NCBI GenBank assembly: GCA_022453515.1
Contig: JAJNNY010000029.1
Coordinates: 310,001-374,000, forward strand
Source: Astrocystis sublimbata
Lineage: Eukaryota; Ascomycota; Sordariomycetes; Xylariales; Xylariaceae
Direction of reading: 5' to 3'
DNA length: 64,000 nucleotides
A model generated the notes under the pieces. That model worked only from the letters and a program-made list of their open reading frames with translations, made no database searches and was not told the origin of the DNA. Shown piece by piece: positions 46,461 through 58,921 of the stretch. How positions within the stretch are numbered: the stretch's first letter is position 1; each line of letters opens with the position of its first letter. Both the position numbers and the translations under genes were made by a program.

Positions 46461-49400
46461 GATGATCTAGGTTTCATTGGTAAGTAAGTACCCAGCCCGC
46501 ATAAGTGACCTTGAGCAGGGACCCTTGGCGTAATCAGGTCCAAGTGTAGCTTGGGTCGTAGCGTGGGCAACGAATAGTGCTGCAGATGCGAGATCTGGGT
46601 AATAAAAAGATTTCCTGACCATTCTATGCTGCAAAAGCTGCTTCTGCATACTCGACCTTCAATCAGAGGTTTTCTCGAAACCTGTTAGAGTCTCGCGAGG
46701 TTTTGAAAATAATTGTTTGGTTGCTGACCGCTGACTTATTTGGGGCTCAGAAGGCGCTGGCTGCCTGTCTGCAGGGGTGCTGGACAGTGCTATTGGCTCA
46801 AGACCCGCTTTTGCGTAGCCCGATGTACCTAGGTACTATGTAAACAATACCCGTCTATTTTAGCGGCTTTGACTGTATTTGTTGTGTTGCAGGAGTCGCA
46901 AATCTACAATTTACCGTAAATTTGTAGAGCAGTTTAACGTGATAAGTGGCATACATTTGAACCCTTCAAGAACCAGCCGCTCCTGGGACTGAGCTCATCT
47001 TGAAAATTTTGTGATTAATATTTCATAAATCATTATATATCCACCAGTAGTTTCTACATTGGGACATGGTCAACTTGTAATTACTCGTGACATTTTGGGT
47101 AAACATTGCGTTGCTGGCATTCCCCATCGATTAATGTTAGCCATGTGCCGCGTTTTCCACCTCTCGTACATCAAACAGATGAAAGATCGAATCGTAAATT
47201 CCGCGTCCTCAAATTTGAAGTGTATCGTTCATATGACATGGTCTACTGGCTGCGCCAAGACGCATGGTTAAATAACGTTCCTTACATGATTATTATGCCC
47301 GTGACATCAATTCGGTGCTTATTAGTCCAGCGCTCCAGCACACTCCAGTCTCTACGCGTCCTCGACTGACCCTCCGCATACTTATAGGTATCATTGGGGT
47401 AAAGTATTGTGTCATGAGCATGGAATATTCTGGATTAGGTAACGAAGTGTGTCTACTATATACAAATGGCACAGGAAGCTCGCCTTCTTCCTTTACACAA
47501 TGGAGGACATAGCGGATATAGACTGTCGTGCGTATGAAAAACTATAGTATCGGGTGATAAGGATGGCCACGTTGAAGTTAGACCATATATAAGGAAATGG
47601 AATTAGTAACATACAGCCGTGAGGTATATAATATTGCGGGAGGGTGTAAATGTGAGATTCCTTTCATATTTCATGCTGTTTTCGAGGAGCCTTGTAAAGC
47701 AATATACTAATGATTCATGCTAGTCTCCATTGCGGTTGGGGATATGATTGAGGCCACGAAACAGATAACCGTGAAGTACTAGAATGAACTTGTCACACTT
47801 CACTAACTTAACGCGATGAATATAGAGATATGGAGTAGCCGGATGGGAGATCCGTAAGCGGATCGACAACCCGGGAGAAGTGTAGAAACCTATCGAAGCC
47901 TGTTGGTATCTAGAGGGATGAGAGGATAAGGTATCTTTAGGGAGACTACTGACGAGCCTTAAAAGCTCTATGAAGAAGCGAATGGTTCGACCGTAAATGG
48001 GTGGGCGAGCTGAAACATACAGATTTTGGAAGCATCGTGTTTTACTAAACTCGAAAGTAGAGTTGGAGCAACTAGCAGTTGCACAGGACCACCACCAAAC
48101 GGGCATGGCATGTTTTCGATGAACTAGAGCAAGCAGAAAGCAGTCGAGTTTGAAGCTGAGTCCTGTATTAAATCGATTCCCTTCGTTGTGTCTACCTTGT
48201 ATCTATAAGAGACTCGTGTATGACAATATCGACAGTTTACACCCCGACGTTACAGCTTAAGACTTGAGTGCAAAATACTAGGAGTCTGCGGTAGAACATC
48301 TTCGCGTTTTCCTGATGTGGCGGCCTGCTGGTCATGATTATAACCCTTTAGAGGACGAGGCTCTATGGCACGACGTATCTGGATAGCCTTGTAACTCCTT
48401 GATGCTCCTTCCATTAGAGGGACGAGATCGATTCGTGTCATTCAGAATTATCTGAATGCATGGTCGAGCTATATACCTGACCTTTTGAGAGAGTAGGCAT
48501 GGAACTTATGTTATTAAACAAGCTCAGCATACTAACAATCATTGCCAAGCAGACTTGTCTTCACTTCAAAATTAGACTGGGAGCATTTTAAGATTCCTAG
48601 TTCTGATCAAATCTATTAGGCCCGATTCACCTTTAGCAGTTGAATCGACAGCAATGTAGTTTTTTCCCCGGGGTTTTTCCAAGAGATACGCGCCAGCCAG
48701 ACTCATGTGATAAGAAGATAACTCATGCATTTATTCCTAGTCACCTCATCATCATCTCATAAGTGGTGCCCGAAAGCTGATGCTATTTGGATCGTATAGA
48801 AGCACCCATAGCTGGATACTATCGTTATCCAAGTTTCCCTTGACAATTTACTGTGACCGCGGATGAGTTGAGTCCTATTAGTTGGAATATCTCGATAGAA
48901 TCAGTAAGTTCCCATGTACAGAACCAAAACCACCTGAGCTTAGGTACCTACCTATAGGTGGTATTGTCTACCAACCAGAGATTACTGCGTCGTCTATTCT
49001 TGTAAAAAATTTGATACTATAGAAGTCACGATACCACCTTTATCAAAAGAAAGGTACTTGGTATTGGTAATCCTGTTAAATTTTCTTGAATTCTATTTGA
49101 TTATCAACTCGTCAACTGAGCTGAGCCTGGCGAGGCCTGATGCCTGGGGCCGGGCTGGGAAAAAGCGGCAGCGCGCTAAGCCTAGTTTGTGACTTGCACT
49201 TCCTGTCATGGCTAGGCACGCTAGTTTAGGTAGGTACCCAGCGGGCCAGGTAGCTCCTGCATCAATGAGTAAATCCATGTTGAGCAGCGAGCTTCTATAA
49301 TCCTACTTTTTTTCCTCAATCCAAGACCGCGCAATCTCCATCCACCATTCTTAATAGAGTCTTCCACCACTCGGCCCATTCTTTCACGACACCCATAAGT

Positions 49401-49634
49401 CACACGGCAAGGGGTGTTAAATTGCCAGATGATTTAGCCCTTGGCCCTGCACGGCGACCACGTCTTATCGGGTCTGAAAACAACACAGAGGGCTAGCCGT
49501 TGACTTTCGCAGAACATCACGCGCCATCGCGCCATCGTGCCATCGTGCCAACATCCTGCCGGTGACTTCATATTCCCGACTCCTCAATACCCGAGTGTTT
49601 CTTGCGCGCCCTCTGAGCGCGCCTCCCGTACGAG
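46461..49634. other. Long intergenic region, relatively AT-rich
   Basis: About 3.2 kb without a supported gene. Short open frames (for example 47106-47369 and 47720-48106) lack family features. The base composition from about 46850 to 49100 is more A/T-rich than around the genes. This could reflect old, mutated repeats, but no terminal repeats or transposase remnant can be seen. Confidence 0.5.
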
Positions 49635-52600
49635 ATGGCCGACCACAACCGAGATGTGTCGCAGTACAAGTACTCGGCCATGTCCAACCTGGTCCTCCAG
49701 GCGGATCGCCGATTTATCACGCGACGCACAGATGAGGCCACTGGCGATCCCGAGTCCCTAGCTGGCAGGCTCAATGTCAACGAGATGGGATCTCGCATCA
49801 CACGCGACAATGCCCCGAAGACGGCGAAGAAGAAGACTGGTGGCCTAGCTGTTGAGAGGGGCGATGCACACGAGGGACAGGATATACTGGCCCGTGAGCA
49901 GCGGAAGCGGAGAAACGATGCCTCTCATTTGAAAGGGACCGGTATCCTTGGAGTAGCCGACTCGCTGGTGGAAGGGCTCAAATACCAGCCACGAACCCCC
50001 GCCACCCGCGCGACCTACGACCTCATACTGCACCTCGTTGCCCGTAATCTCGGCGACGTTTCATACGACATTGTTCTCAGTGCCGCTGACATGGCCCTCG
50101 AGTATCTGAAGGACGAGGATAAAACGGACATAGAAAAGAAGACGGAAATAGATGACTTAATAGGGACGAGCCTGAACCCGAAGCAGTTCAATGAGCTTGT
50201 AAACCTCGGCAAGAAAATCACAGACTATGATACCCAAAATGACGACGAGGAAATGGACACCGGTGCCGGCAGAGACGATCTCGATGGCGAGTTGGACGAT
50301 CGCCAAGGTGTCGCTGTCGACTTTGATGAGGATGACGATGATGAAGAGGCAGCCGTCCAGAATGAAGAAGTATCCGACGAGTCCTCGGACGACGAAGACG
50401 TACCCGAAAACGACGAGGAAGGCATCAGTACTGATGAGCGACGGGCAGCAGGTGGAAACGCAGGCAATGGTGGCACGGAGGAACAAGCTGGCATACCTGA
50501 CGGTGATGCGATGGTGCTGGATTCTGGACTATCAGGGAACAACAACGCAACCGCATCAAAGGAGAAAAACTACGTCCCCGCTCGCGATATAGACGCGTAC
50601 TGGCTACAAAGGGAGATCGGTAATCTCTACTCGGATGCCCACATTCAACACGACAAGACGGCCGAGGGTCTGCGGATTCTGTGTGGAGAACCCGACGAGC
50701 CAGGTGGTGAAGAGAAGCCGTTGAGAGAAATCGAAAATGATCTCATGGAGCTTTTCGATTACGAGCATCACGAGATCGTTCAAAAGCTCATTGCAAATCG
50801 AGAGAAGATCGTATGGCTTACACGGCTCGCTAGAGCGGAGGACAATGAGAGCCGGGCAGTCATTGAGCGAGAGATGGCCTCCGAAGGTTTGCGATGGATA
50901 CTTGATGAGCTGCGAGGAAAGAAGGCTGGCGGGACCGCTGAGAAGATGGAGATCAAGATGGACATCGATGTCCCAGCTGGTCTCAGCGATGCACCTAAAG
51001 TTGAACGGCCCGAGGGTCAACTTGTTGGCGGGCTTCAGCCTCGCAAACTCATCAACCTCGAGAATCTGGTCTTTGATCAGGGGAACCACTTGATGACGAA
51101 CCCCAAAGTCCGCCTCCCCGAAGGTTCCACCAAGAGAGCTTTCAAGGGTTATGAGGAGATTCACGTCCCAGCACCCCCAAAACGCAACCAACCCGACGAT
51201 GTCAGCATCCCTATCACGGATATGCCCGAATGGGCACGAGGTCCGTTCAGTTCGTCGAATGCTGTCAAACTCAACAAGATCCAGTCCAAGTGCTACCCGT
51301 CAGCTTTCGAGGACGACGGGAACATGTTGATTTGCGCCCCCACTGGCAGTGGCAAGACTAATGTTGCTATGCTGACCATTCTGCGTGAGCTTGGAAAACA
51401 TAGAAACCCCCAGACAGGTGATATCGACTTGGACGCCTTCAAGATTGTCTACATTGCGCCATTAAAGGCGTTGGTCCAAGAACAGGTCGGCAACTTTGGC
51501 GCACGGCTTAAGCCGTACGGCATCACAGTGTCTGAGTTGACGGGTGATCGTCAACTTACGAAGCAACAAGTTACCGAGACGCAGATAATTGTCACCACGC
51601 CAGAGAAATGGGATGTCATAACCAGAAAAGCTACGGATCTGACATATACAAACCTTGTGCGACTGATAATCATAGACGAAATCCATTTATTGCATGATGA
51701 TCGAGGCCCGGTTCTCGAAAGCATAGTCAGCAGGACCATTCGAAAGACTGAGCAGACAGGTGACCTTGTACGGCTCGTTGGTCTGTCGGCTACATTGCCA
51801 AACTATAGGGATGTCGCAAGCTTCCTTCGTGTAGATCCCAACAAGGGCCTTTTCCATTTCGATGGGTCTTTCCGACCATGCCCTCTGAAACAAGAGTTTA
51901 TTGGCATCACGGAGAAGAAAGCCATCAAGCAGCTGAAGACGATGAATGACATCACGTACAACAAGGTGATCGAGCATGTTGGAACGCATCATAATCAAAT
52001 GCTCATCTTCGTACACTCTCGCAAAGAAACGGCGAAAACAGCACGATACATCCGAGACAAGGCTTTGGAAATGGAAACCATCAACCAAATCATAAAGCAT
52101 GACTCTGGGTCCAGAGAGGTGTTAAACGAAGTCGCCAACGATGTCACGGATGCTGACCTCAAAGATATTTTGCCCTATGGATTCGGCATTCATCATGCTG
52201 GTATGAATCGGGTTGATCGTGACGAAGTCGAGGGCCTCTTTGCCAGCGGTGTTATCCAGGTACTTGTTTGTACTGCGACTTTGGCTTGGGGCGTGAATCT
52301 TCCAGCCCATACTGTGATCATCAAGGGAACCCAAGTCTATTCTCCTGAGAAGGGTAGCTGGGTGGAACTGAGTCCTCAAGACGTCCTTCAAATGCTAGGT
52401 CGTGCAGGACGCCCCCAGTACGACACTTACGGTGAGGGTATCATCATTACATCTCAAAATGAGATACAGTACTATCTTTCCTTACTCAACCAGCAATTGC
52501 CTATCGAAAGTCAAATGGCTAGCAAGTTGGTTGACAATCTGAATGCTGAAATTGTGCTGGGTAATATACGCAGTCGCGACGAGGGAGTGGAATGGCTCGG

Positions 52601-55600
52601 TTACACCTACCTCTTTGTTAGAATGTTGCGCTCGCCCGGACTGTACAGCGTCGGTGCTGATTACGAAGATGACGAAGCCCTCGAACAGAAGAGGGTAGAT
52701 CTCATCCATTCTGCTGCCGTCGTCCTGAAAAAGTCTAACCTGGTGACCTACGATGAAAAGACCGGCAAGCTGAAGGCGACCGAACTGGGAAGAATCGCTT
52801 CCCACTACTACATCACACATGGATCAATGGACACCTACAACAAGCTAATTCAGCCCTCAATCACAACTATTGAACTCTTCCGAGTATTTGCTCTCAGTGC
52901 AGAGTTCAAATACATTCCCGTGCGACAAGACGAGAAATTGGAGCTCGCTAAACTTCTCGGAAGAGTACCTATCCCTGTGAAGGAGAGCATTGAAGAGCCA
53001 CACGCAAAAATCAATGTCCTTCTCCAAGCCTACATATCACGTCTCAAGCTTGACGGTCTGGCTCTGATGGCCGACATGGTCTATATCACCCAATCTGCTG
53101 GCCGTATTCTGCGTGCGGTGTATGAGATTACACTCCAAAAAGGATGGTCCGATGTTTGCAGGACAGCGTTAGACCTGTGCAAAATGGCAGAGAAGCGTAT
53201 GTGGCCTACAATGACACCTCTCAGACAATTCGGCCCTCGTTGCTCTCGAGACATCATCGCCAAAGCGGAACGAATTGACGTTCCTTGGAGCAATTATTTC
53301 GATATTGACCCCCCACGCATGGGAGAACTGCTCGGAATTCCGAAGGCTGGCCGCGTAGTCTGTGACCTGGTGGCCAAATTCCCGCGTCTCGAAATCCAAG
53401 CTCAGGCACAGCCAATCACCCGATCCATGCTGAGGATTGAGTTGTCCATCACACCAAATTTTGAATGGGACGATGAAATTCACGGTACAGCTGAAAGTTT
53501 CTGGATCATGGTAGAAGACTGCGACGGCGAAGATATCCTGTACCAGGATCAGTTTCTTCTCCGCAAAGACTACGCAGTATCAGAGTCAAACGAACACGTG
53601 GTAGAGTTTACAGTTCCGATCACGGACCCTATGCCGCCGAACTACTTCATTTCCGTCGTATCTGATCGGTGGATGCACTCTGAAACCAGGCTGCCCATAT
53701 CGTTCCAGAAATTGATTCTACCGGAAAAGTTCCCACCACATACACAGCTTTTGGACTTGCAACCCCTCCCCGTCGCGGCCCTGAAGTCCAAGGATTACTC
53801 GGCTTTGTACGATGGATGGAATTTCTTCAATAAAATCCAGACACAGACTTTTAACTCTCTGTATGCGGCTGACGATAATGTTTTAATTGGAGCCCCTACA
53901 GGCAGCGGCAAAACCGTATGCGCCGAGTTTGCTATTCTGAGATTGTGGTCTAACCCAGAAATTGGCCGGGCTGTGTATATCGCTCCCTTCCAAGAACTGA
54001 TCGATATTAGGCATCAGGATTGGCAGAAGCGCCTGAGCCATTTGCGTGGTGGCAAGGAGATCGTGAAGCTCACTGGCGACACAGCGACAGATCTCAAGTT
54101 GCTTGAAAAGGGCGATCTGATTCTGGCTACGCCGAGTCAATGGGATGTGCTTTCACGGCAATGGCAGAGGCGAAAGAATATCTTGACAGTTGAGCTTTTC
54201 ATAGCCGATGAGCTCCATCTGTTGGGTGGTCCACTTGGTTACGTCTACGAGATTATCGTCTCGCGCATGCATTACATCCGAACCACAGCTAGTCTGGCTA
54301 TGAGAATCATAGGGCTGAGCGTTCCCCTTGCCAATGCCCGAGACCTGGGCGAGTGGATTGATGCGAAAAGAAAAGACATCTATAACTTCAGCCCCCACGT
54401 CCGGCCGGTTCCTCTGGAGTTGAGGATTCAGTCATACACCATTCCTCATTTCCCATCGCTCATGCTCGCAATGGCCAAGCCCACTTTCCTTGCAATTACA
54501 GAGCTCTCACCCAGTCAGCCCGCCTTAGTGTTTGTGCCGAATCGAAAGCAGACGAGGTCAACAGCTCGCGACATCCTCACGACCTGCTTGGCAGACGATG
54601 ACGAAGACCGGTTTTTGCATGTGGATGTCGATCAGCTACGACCACTTCTTGAGCGTATCCACGAGGAAGCTTTGGCCGAAGCCCTGTCCCATGGCGTGGG
54701 GTATTATCATGAAGCACTCAGCCAAAACGACAAGCGTATTGTCACCCATCTTTATAACCAGGGGGCCATTCAGGTTATGGTTGCTTCTCGTGATACGTGC
54801 TGGGAGCTGAACTGTGCGGCACACTTGGTCATTGTGATGGGTACTCAATACTTCGAGGGCCGTGAGCATCGTTATGTTGACTATCACCTCAGTGAAATAC
54901 TGCAAATGCTCGGTAAAGCTCTACGTGCGTCCAGTGACAGTCGAAGTCGAGCAGTCTTGATGACATCGGCCACCAAGAGAGAGTACCTCAAAAAGTTCCT
55001 GAACGAAGCTCTCCCGCTGGAGTCACATTTGCATAATTATGTACATGATGCGTTCGTGACGGAGATCAGCACCAAGATGATCGAGTCAACAGACGATGCC
55101 ATCAACTGGACTACCTTCACATACTTCTATCGTCGACTGCTAGCAAACCCTAGCTACTACAGTCTCACGAGTCCCACCCACGATGGGCTGAGCAATTACC
55201 TCTCCGACTTGGTTGAGACTACCATCGGAGAGCTGTCGGAATCTAAGATCATCGAATTTGACGAGGATGACGGCGCTGTTACCCCGCAGAATGCAGCCAT
55301 GATCGCAGCTTACTATAACCTCTCGTATATCACAATGCAGACTTTCCTGTTATCACTGAGTGCGAAGACGAAACTGAAAGGCATCCTCGAGATCGTCACA
55401 TCAGCCACAGAATTCGAGTCCATCCAGATTCGACGGCATGAAGATAGCCTCCTTCGGCGCATATACGATAGGGTACCGGTCAAGATGTCCGAACCAGCAT
55501 ACGACTCTCCACATTTCAAGGCATTCGTCCTCTTACAAGCACATTTCTCTCGCATGCAGCTTCCCATTGATCTGTCCAAAGACCAGGAAGTCATCGTTTC

Positions 55601-56372
55601 CAAAGTGTTGAGCCTTTTGAGTGCGACCGTGGATGTCTTATCATCTGATGGACACCTCAACGCCATGAACGCAATGGAGATGTCGCAGATGGTGGTGCAG
55701 GCAATGTGGGACCGTGACAGTCCTCTGAAGCAGATTCCTCACTTCTCACCCGACGTTGTGAAAGTCGCCAATGAATTCGGGTTAGTTTCATTCCATGATA
55801 ATGATACCGCAGAAAGTCTTACTAACTTGTATCACTCTAGAATTAAAGATATCTTTGACTTCATGGAAGCCATGAACCCCGAAGAGAACGCCGACTATTC
55901 CACTCTGATCAAACGACTTGGCTTGTCGAAGACTCAATTGGCGCAAGCTGCAGCTTTTACCAACTCGAATTACCCCGACATCTCCCTTGAGTTTGAGGTA
56001 TTGGACGGGGACAGTATCCAGGCGGGCGAGCCAGCTTATCTGAGCGTGCAAATCGAGCGTGAGGTCGAGGATGAAGAGGGCGAGGTAGACACGACGGTAC
56101 ACGCGCCTTTCTACCCAGTCAGAAAGATGGAGAACTGGTGGCTTGTTGTCGGCGAAGAGAGTACAAAGACGCTCCTTGCTATCAAGAGGGTGACAATAGG
56201 ACGACAACTCAAGGTACGGCTTGAGTATACGGTGCCAACGCCGGGCAACCACGACCTGAAGCTCTTCCTGATGAGCGACAGCTACATCGGAGTGGACCAA
56301 GAACCGACCTTCTCGGTCACCGTGGCCGAGGCTATGGATGTTGACTCGGACGAAGACGACGACGAGGACTAA
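49635..56372 (+). CDS. brr2: Brr2, spliceosomal U5 snRNP helicase
   Basis: Two exons, 49635..55780 and 55841..56372, give 2225 residues. Brr2 unwinds the U4/U6 duplex to activate the spliceosome. The start MADHNRDVSQYKYSAMSNLV is typical. Residues ~200-290 are acidic. The first, active helicase cassette has APTGSGKT (~567) and IIDEIHLLHDD (~680), then a Sec63 domain. The second, normally inactive cassette has GAPTGSGKT (~1418) and ADELHLLGG (~1524), then a second Sec63 domain. The tail is acidic (MDVDSDEDDDED). The 60-nt intron (gttagt donor, actaac branch, ctctag acceptor) is in frame and stopless, so unspliced translation would add 20 residues. FGIKDIFDFMEAMNP across the junction fits the family. 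Length is close to the yeast protein. Confidence 0.93.
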   Translation: MADHNRDVSQYKYSAMSNLVLQADRRFITRRTDEATGDPESLAGRLNVNEMGSRITRDNAPKTAKKKTGGLAVERGDAHEGQDILAREQRKRRNDASHLKGTGILGVADSLVEGLKYQPRTPATRATYDLILHLVARNLGDVSYDIVLSAADMALEYLKDEDKTDIEKKTEIDDLIGTSLNPKQFNELVNLGKKITDYDTQNDDEEMDTGAGRDDLDGELDDRQGVAVDFDEDDDDEEAAVQNEEVSDESSDDEDVPENDEEGISTDERRAAGGNAGNGGTEEQAGIPDGDAMVLDSGLSGNNNATASKEKNYVPARDIDAYWLQREIGNLYSDAHIQHDKTAEGLRILCGEPDEPGGEEKPLREIENDLMELFDYEHHEIVQKLIANREKIVWLTRLARAEDNESRAVIEREMASEGLRWILDELRGKKAGGTAEKMEIKMDIDVPAGLSDAPKVERPEGQLVGGLQPRKLINLENLVFDQGNHLMTNPKVRLPEGSTKRAFKGYEEIHVPAPPKRNQPDDVSIPITDMPEWARGPFSSSNAVKLNKIQSKCYPSAFEDDGNMLICAPTGSGKTNVAMLTILRELGKHRNPQTGDIDLDAFKIVYIAPLKALVQEQVGNFGARLKPYGITVSELTGDRQLTKQQVTETQIIVTTPEKWDVITRKATDLTYTNLVRLIIIDEIHLLHDDRGPVLESIVSRTIRKTEQTGDLVRLVGLSATLPNYRDVASFLRVDPNKGLFHFDGSFRPCPLKQEFIGITEKKAIKQLKTMNDITYNKVIEHVGTHHNQMLIFVHSRKETAKTARYIRDKALEMETINQIIKHDSGSREVLNEVANDVTDADLKDILPYGFGIHHAGMNRVDRDEVEGLFASGVIQVLVCTATLAWGVNLPAHTVIIKGTQVYSPEKGSWVELSPQDVLQMLGRAGRPQYDTYGEGIIITSQNEIQYYLSLLNQQLPIESQMASKLVDNLNAEIVLGNIRSRDEGVEWLGYTYLFVRMLRSPGLYSVGADYEDDEALEQKRVDLIHSAAVVLKKSNLVTYDEKTGKLKATELGRIASHYYITHGSMDTYNKLIQPSITTIELFRVFALSAEFKYIPVRQDEKLELAKLLGRVPIPVKESIEEPHAKINVLLQAYISRLKLDGLALMADMVYITQSAGRILRAVYEITLQKGWSDVCRTALDLCKMAEKRMWPTMTPLRQFGPRCSRDIIAKAERIDVPWSNYFDIDPPRMGELLGIPKAGRVVCDLVAKFPRLEIQAQAQPITRSMLRIELSITPNFEWDDEIHGTAESFWIMVEDCDGEDILYQDQFLLRKDYAVSESNEHVVEFTVPITDPMPPNYFISVVSDRWMHSETRLPISFQKLILPEKFPPHTQLLDLQPLPVAALKSKDYSALYDGWNFFNKIQTQTFNSLYAADDNVLIGAPTGSGKTVCAEFAILRLWSNPEIGRAVYIAPFQELIDIRHQDWQKRLSHLRGGKEIVKLTGDTATDLKLLEKGDLILATPSQWDVLSRQWQRRKNILTVELFIADELHLLGGPLGYVYEIIVSRMHYIRTTASLAMRIIGLSVPLANARDLGEWIDAKRKDIYNFSPHVRPVPLELRIQSYTIPHFPSLMLAMAKPTFLAITELSPSQPALVFVPNRKQTRSTARDILTTCLADDDEDRFLHVDVDQLRPLLERIHEEALAEALSHGVGYYHEALSQNDKRIVTHLYNQGAIQVMVASRDTCWELNCAAHLVIVMGTQYFEGREHRYVDYHLSEILQMLGKALRASSDSRSRAVLMTSATKREYLKKFLNEALPLESHLHNYVHDAFVTEISTKMIESTDDAINWTTFTYFYRRLLANPSYYSLTSPTHDGLSNYLSDLVETTIGELSESKIIEFDEDDGAVTPQNAAMIAAYYNLSYITMQTFLLSLSAKTKLKGILEIVTSATEFESIQIRRHEDSLLRRIYDRVPVKMSEPAYDSPHFKAFVLLQAHFSRMQLPIDLSKDQEVIVSKVLSLLSATVDVLSSDGHLNAMNAMEMSQMVVQAMWDRDSPLKQIPHFSPDVVKVANEFGLVSFHDNDTAESLTNLYHSRIKDIFDFMEAMNPEENADYSTLIKRLGLSKTQLAQAAAFTNSNYPDISLEFEVLDGDSIQAGEPAYLSVQIEREVEDEEGEVDTTVHAPFYPVRKMENWWLVVGEESTKTLLAIKRVTIGRQLKVRLEYTVPTPGNHDLKLFLMSDSYIGVDQEPTFSVTVAEAMDVDSDEDDDED

Positions 56373-57217
56373 AGGGTGCTAGATAGCCTAGTATGTGTGG
56401 TCTGTCTGGCCCAACGAGTGATTCAACTTACTGTAAAGATAGTTCATCAAATATGAGTTGGCTAATGGGATAAATGATTCATCAAGACAAACAGAAAGGA
56501 CAAGCCTGGTGGGTGGTGACTTCGAATTCTTTGCAGTGGATGGTGGCCATTGTCGTCCTTTCCTGAGTCGATCCGCAAGGAAGGGAGACAAAGGCGGGAA
56601 GTCGATGTCAACAGGTTACGCATGGCATCAGGCTTTTGGACGTGGACAAAATGAAGGGGAGAAGTTCGGACGGGTATTTATTTATATGAGGATATATCAG
56701 GCACTGTCAAGGCGTTGCAGGGACCTCTACATGTTGAATAGGGGGCGGACGATACCTAGGTAGTTCAATTTTGTGAGACGCGGTAACCAGGGTGAAGACG
56801 AATCCTGCACTTTGACCAAGCCCAGCTGGCAGCAACCACCAAAACCGTTGCTTGTAATTAACCAAGTAACCCGGCCGCCACCCAAGACCTGGCCTGGACA
56901 CCAAGCGGAGCCGAGCCGGGCCAAGCTGTTCCTGTTCCTGTTCCTGTTCCTTGCGTGGCAAGTTGCGTATAGAGGACATTCGAAGCCTCATCGTCTCTTT
57001 GCTTCACCTGACGATGTGCTAAGAAGTTCGCACTTCATCAACCTGACCGGTCACCCATCTGTCGGCCCCTATTCCCGCCGCGCTGCTAGCCTCGACTTGC
57101 AACCACGGTGGAGTTCAACCCGCTCACACTGCGATTGTGCTCAAGCCTCATTCACGTCACAAGCCCCCAGGCCCACAGGCCAACAAGTCCCGTTCGTCTC
57201 TCACAGGTCATCCTGCT

Positions 57218-57263
57218 CCCACGGTTGTCCCCACGGTTGTCCCCACGGTTGTCCCCACGGTTG
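57218..57263. repeat. 12-bp tandem repeat, four copies
   Basis: CCCACGGTTGTC is repeated at 57218, 57230 and 57242 without change, with a fourth, partial copy at 57254-57263. Confidence 0.95.
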
Positions 57264-57540
57264 CTCTTGGGGCTGCCTGCTACTGCGGCTACGTCTGCGG
57301 CCTGGCAGTCTGGCTGACTCACCCGGATCTCACCTCGCTTCTGCCACTGTATCTACTCGGCCCTTGGCCCTTGGCAGAGAAGACTGACCCCAGGCTTCGC
57401 ACCCTTCCTCAGCAATAGGGGTCACGTGCTGCGGCAACGCTGTCCGGAGTCAGGTGTCTGTCTGTCTGTCCACCATCCTGATATCAGACCTCCATCGACC
57501 AACGCACCTAGGTGAATGGAAGCCGTTGGCAGAGAGGTAG

Positions 57541-57690
<150 letters not shown>

Positions 57691-58661
57691 AACGTGTTGT
57701 GTGATTGATACATATTCGTGACTGAGCGAGAGCGAGCATCTCGCACTGAGCGGAAAAGACTGGGCACGGGGACACTTGCAATTGGACTATCTATTGTCAG
57801 TCCAAGTCCAAGTCCAAGTCCATAATACATTAGTACGGCAGAGCATACATACTACATAAGAGGGCAGAGCGTGCACAGAGCACAAACCACAGACACAGCG
57901 CGCGCAACACGACCTTTTCCCTCCCATTCCCTTTCTGTCGACCACTCCGCCGTGCTGCCGTGCCTGCGCCATACATACATAGTGACTTACTCCATCCATC
58001 TCGCCATCAGATACCCATCCCCATATAATCTCTTGTTGTTCTCTTGTTCTTTTCCCTTCCCATCCGTCTCCGTCTTCACCTCGCGTGACATCTATCATCA
58101 GCAGCAGCGCCAATCTCCAGACGCCCGTCCCGAGTGCGCCCCGATATCTGCGTGCACCTTTTGTTGTTGTTGTTTGTTGCAGTATTCCAGTATTGCAGCA
58201 TCGCACATCGCACATCGCGCGTGCACCTGCACCTGCACCTGGCAGTTCGACTGTTCCGTGTTCGAGTGTTATTTTTCTCTGTTTCATTTATTTTCGGGGA
58301 TTTGCCAAGATCCCGCTCGCTGGCTCTCTGGCGACGTGCGCCGCCCGTCGACTGCTCCACCGGGGAAAAGTTGAGCTGGCTCGCCTGTGCGGTGCGGCTG
58401 GGCCAGAGTGCAGTCCGACAAGTCCAGACGCGTTTTCTTCGCATCCTGGCATCCTGGCATCCTGGGCCTCGACTGCTTACTTCGGTCATTGACCCTCCAC
58501 TTCTCTCCATTTAACTTTATCTGCCTGTCTGTCTGTCTACCTGACCTACCTACTACCTACTACCTTACCTACTTACTAAACTAAACCTTACCTGAGCTCA
58601 ACTCGACTCAACTCAACTCACCTCTCCTCTATCTCCCAACTATCTATCTCTCAGCTATCTA

Positions 58662-58697
58662 CACCACCACCACCACCACCACCACCACTACCACCAG
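58662..58697. repeat. (cac)n microsatellite
   Basis: Tandem cac/acc units with one cta interruption in the probable leader of the PWWP gene. Confidence 0.9.
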
Positions 58698-58921
58698 ACA
58701 ATAAATAACAACATCCCTCTCTCCCCACTCCCTCTCCCTCTCCCACCCCCATCGTCAACGCCAATCGCATCGACGTCAACGCCGACCGTGGTCGTACCAC
58801 CGCGCCTTTCCCGCAGTTGCCACTGCCTGCACCTTGGGCCTTGATCCACAGCCCCATCGTACACGTCCGTGGCTACTCTCTCTGTCCTCGCCACGCTGTG
58901 AGCATCGACTCCGTCGCGATC

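Noticed and set aside
46461..49634. Considered as a mutated transposon because of its A/T-rich gap
   Set aside because: No terminal repeats, target duplication or transposase or reverse-transcriptase remnants could be seen by eye.
57218..57263. Tandem repeat considered as a CRISPR-like array
   Set aside because: There are no spacers between the 12-bp units, and the genome is clearly eukaryotic.
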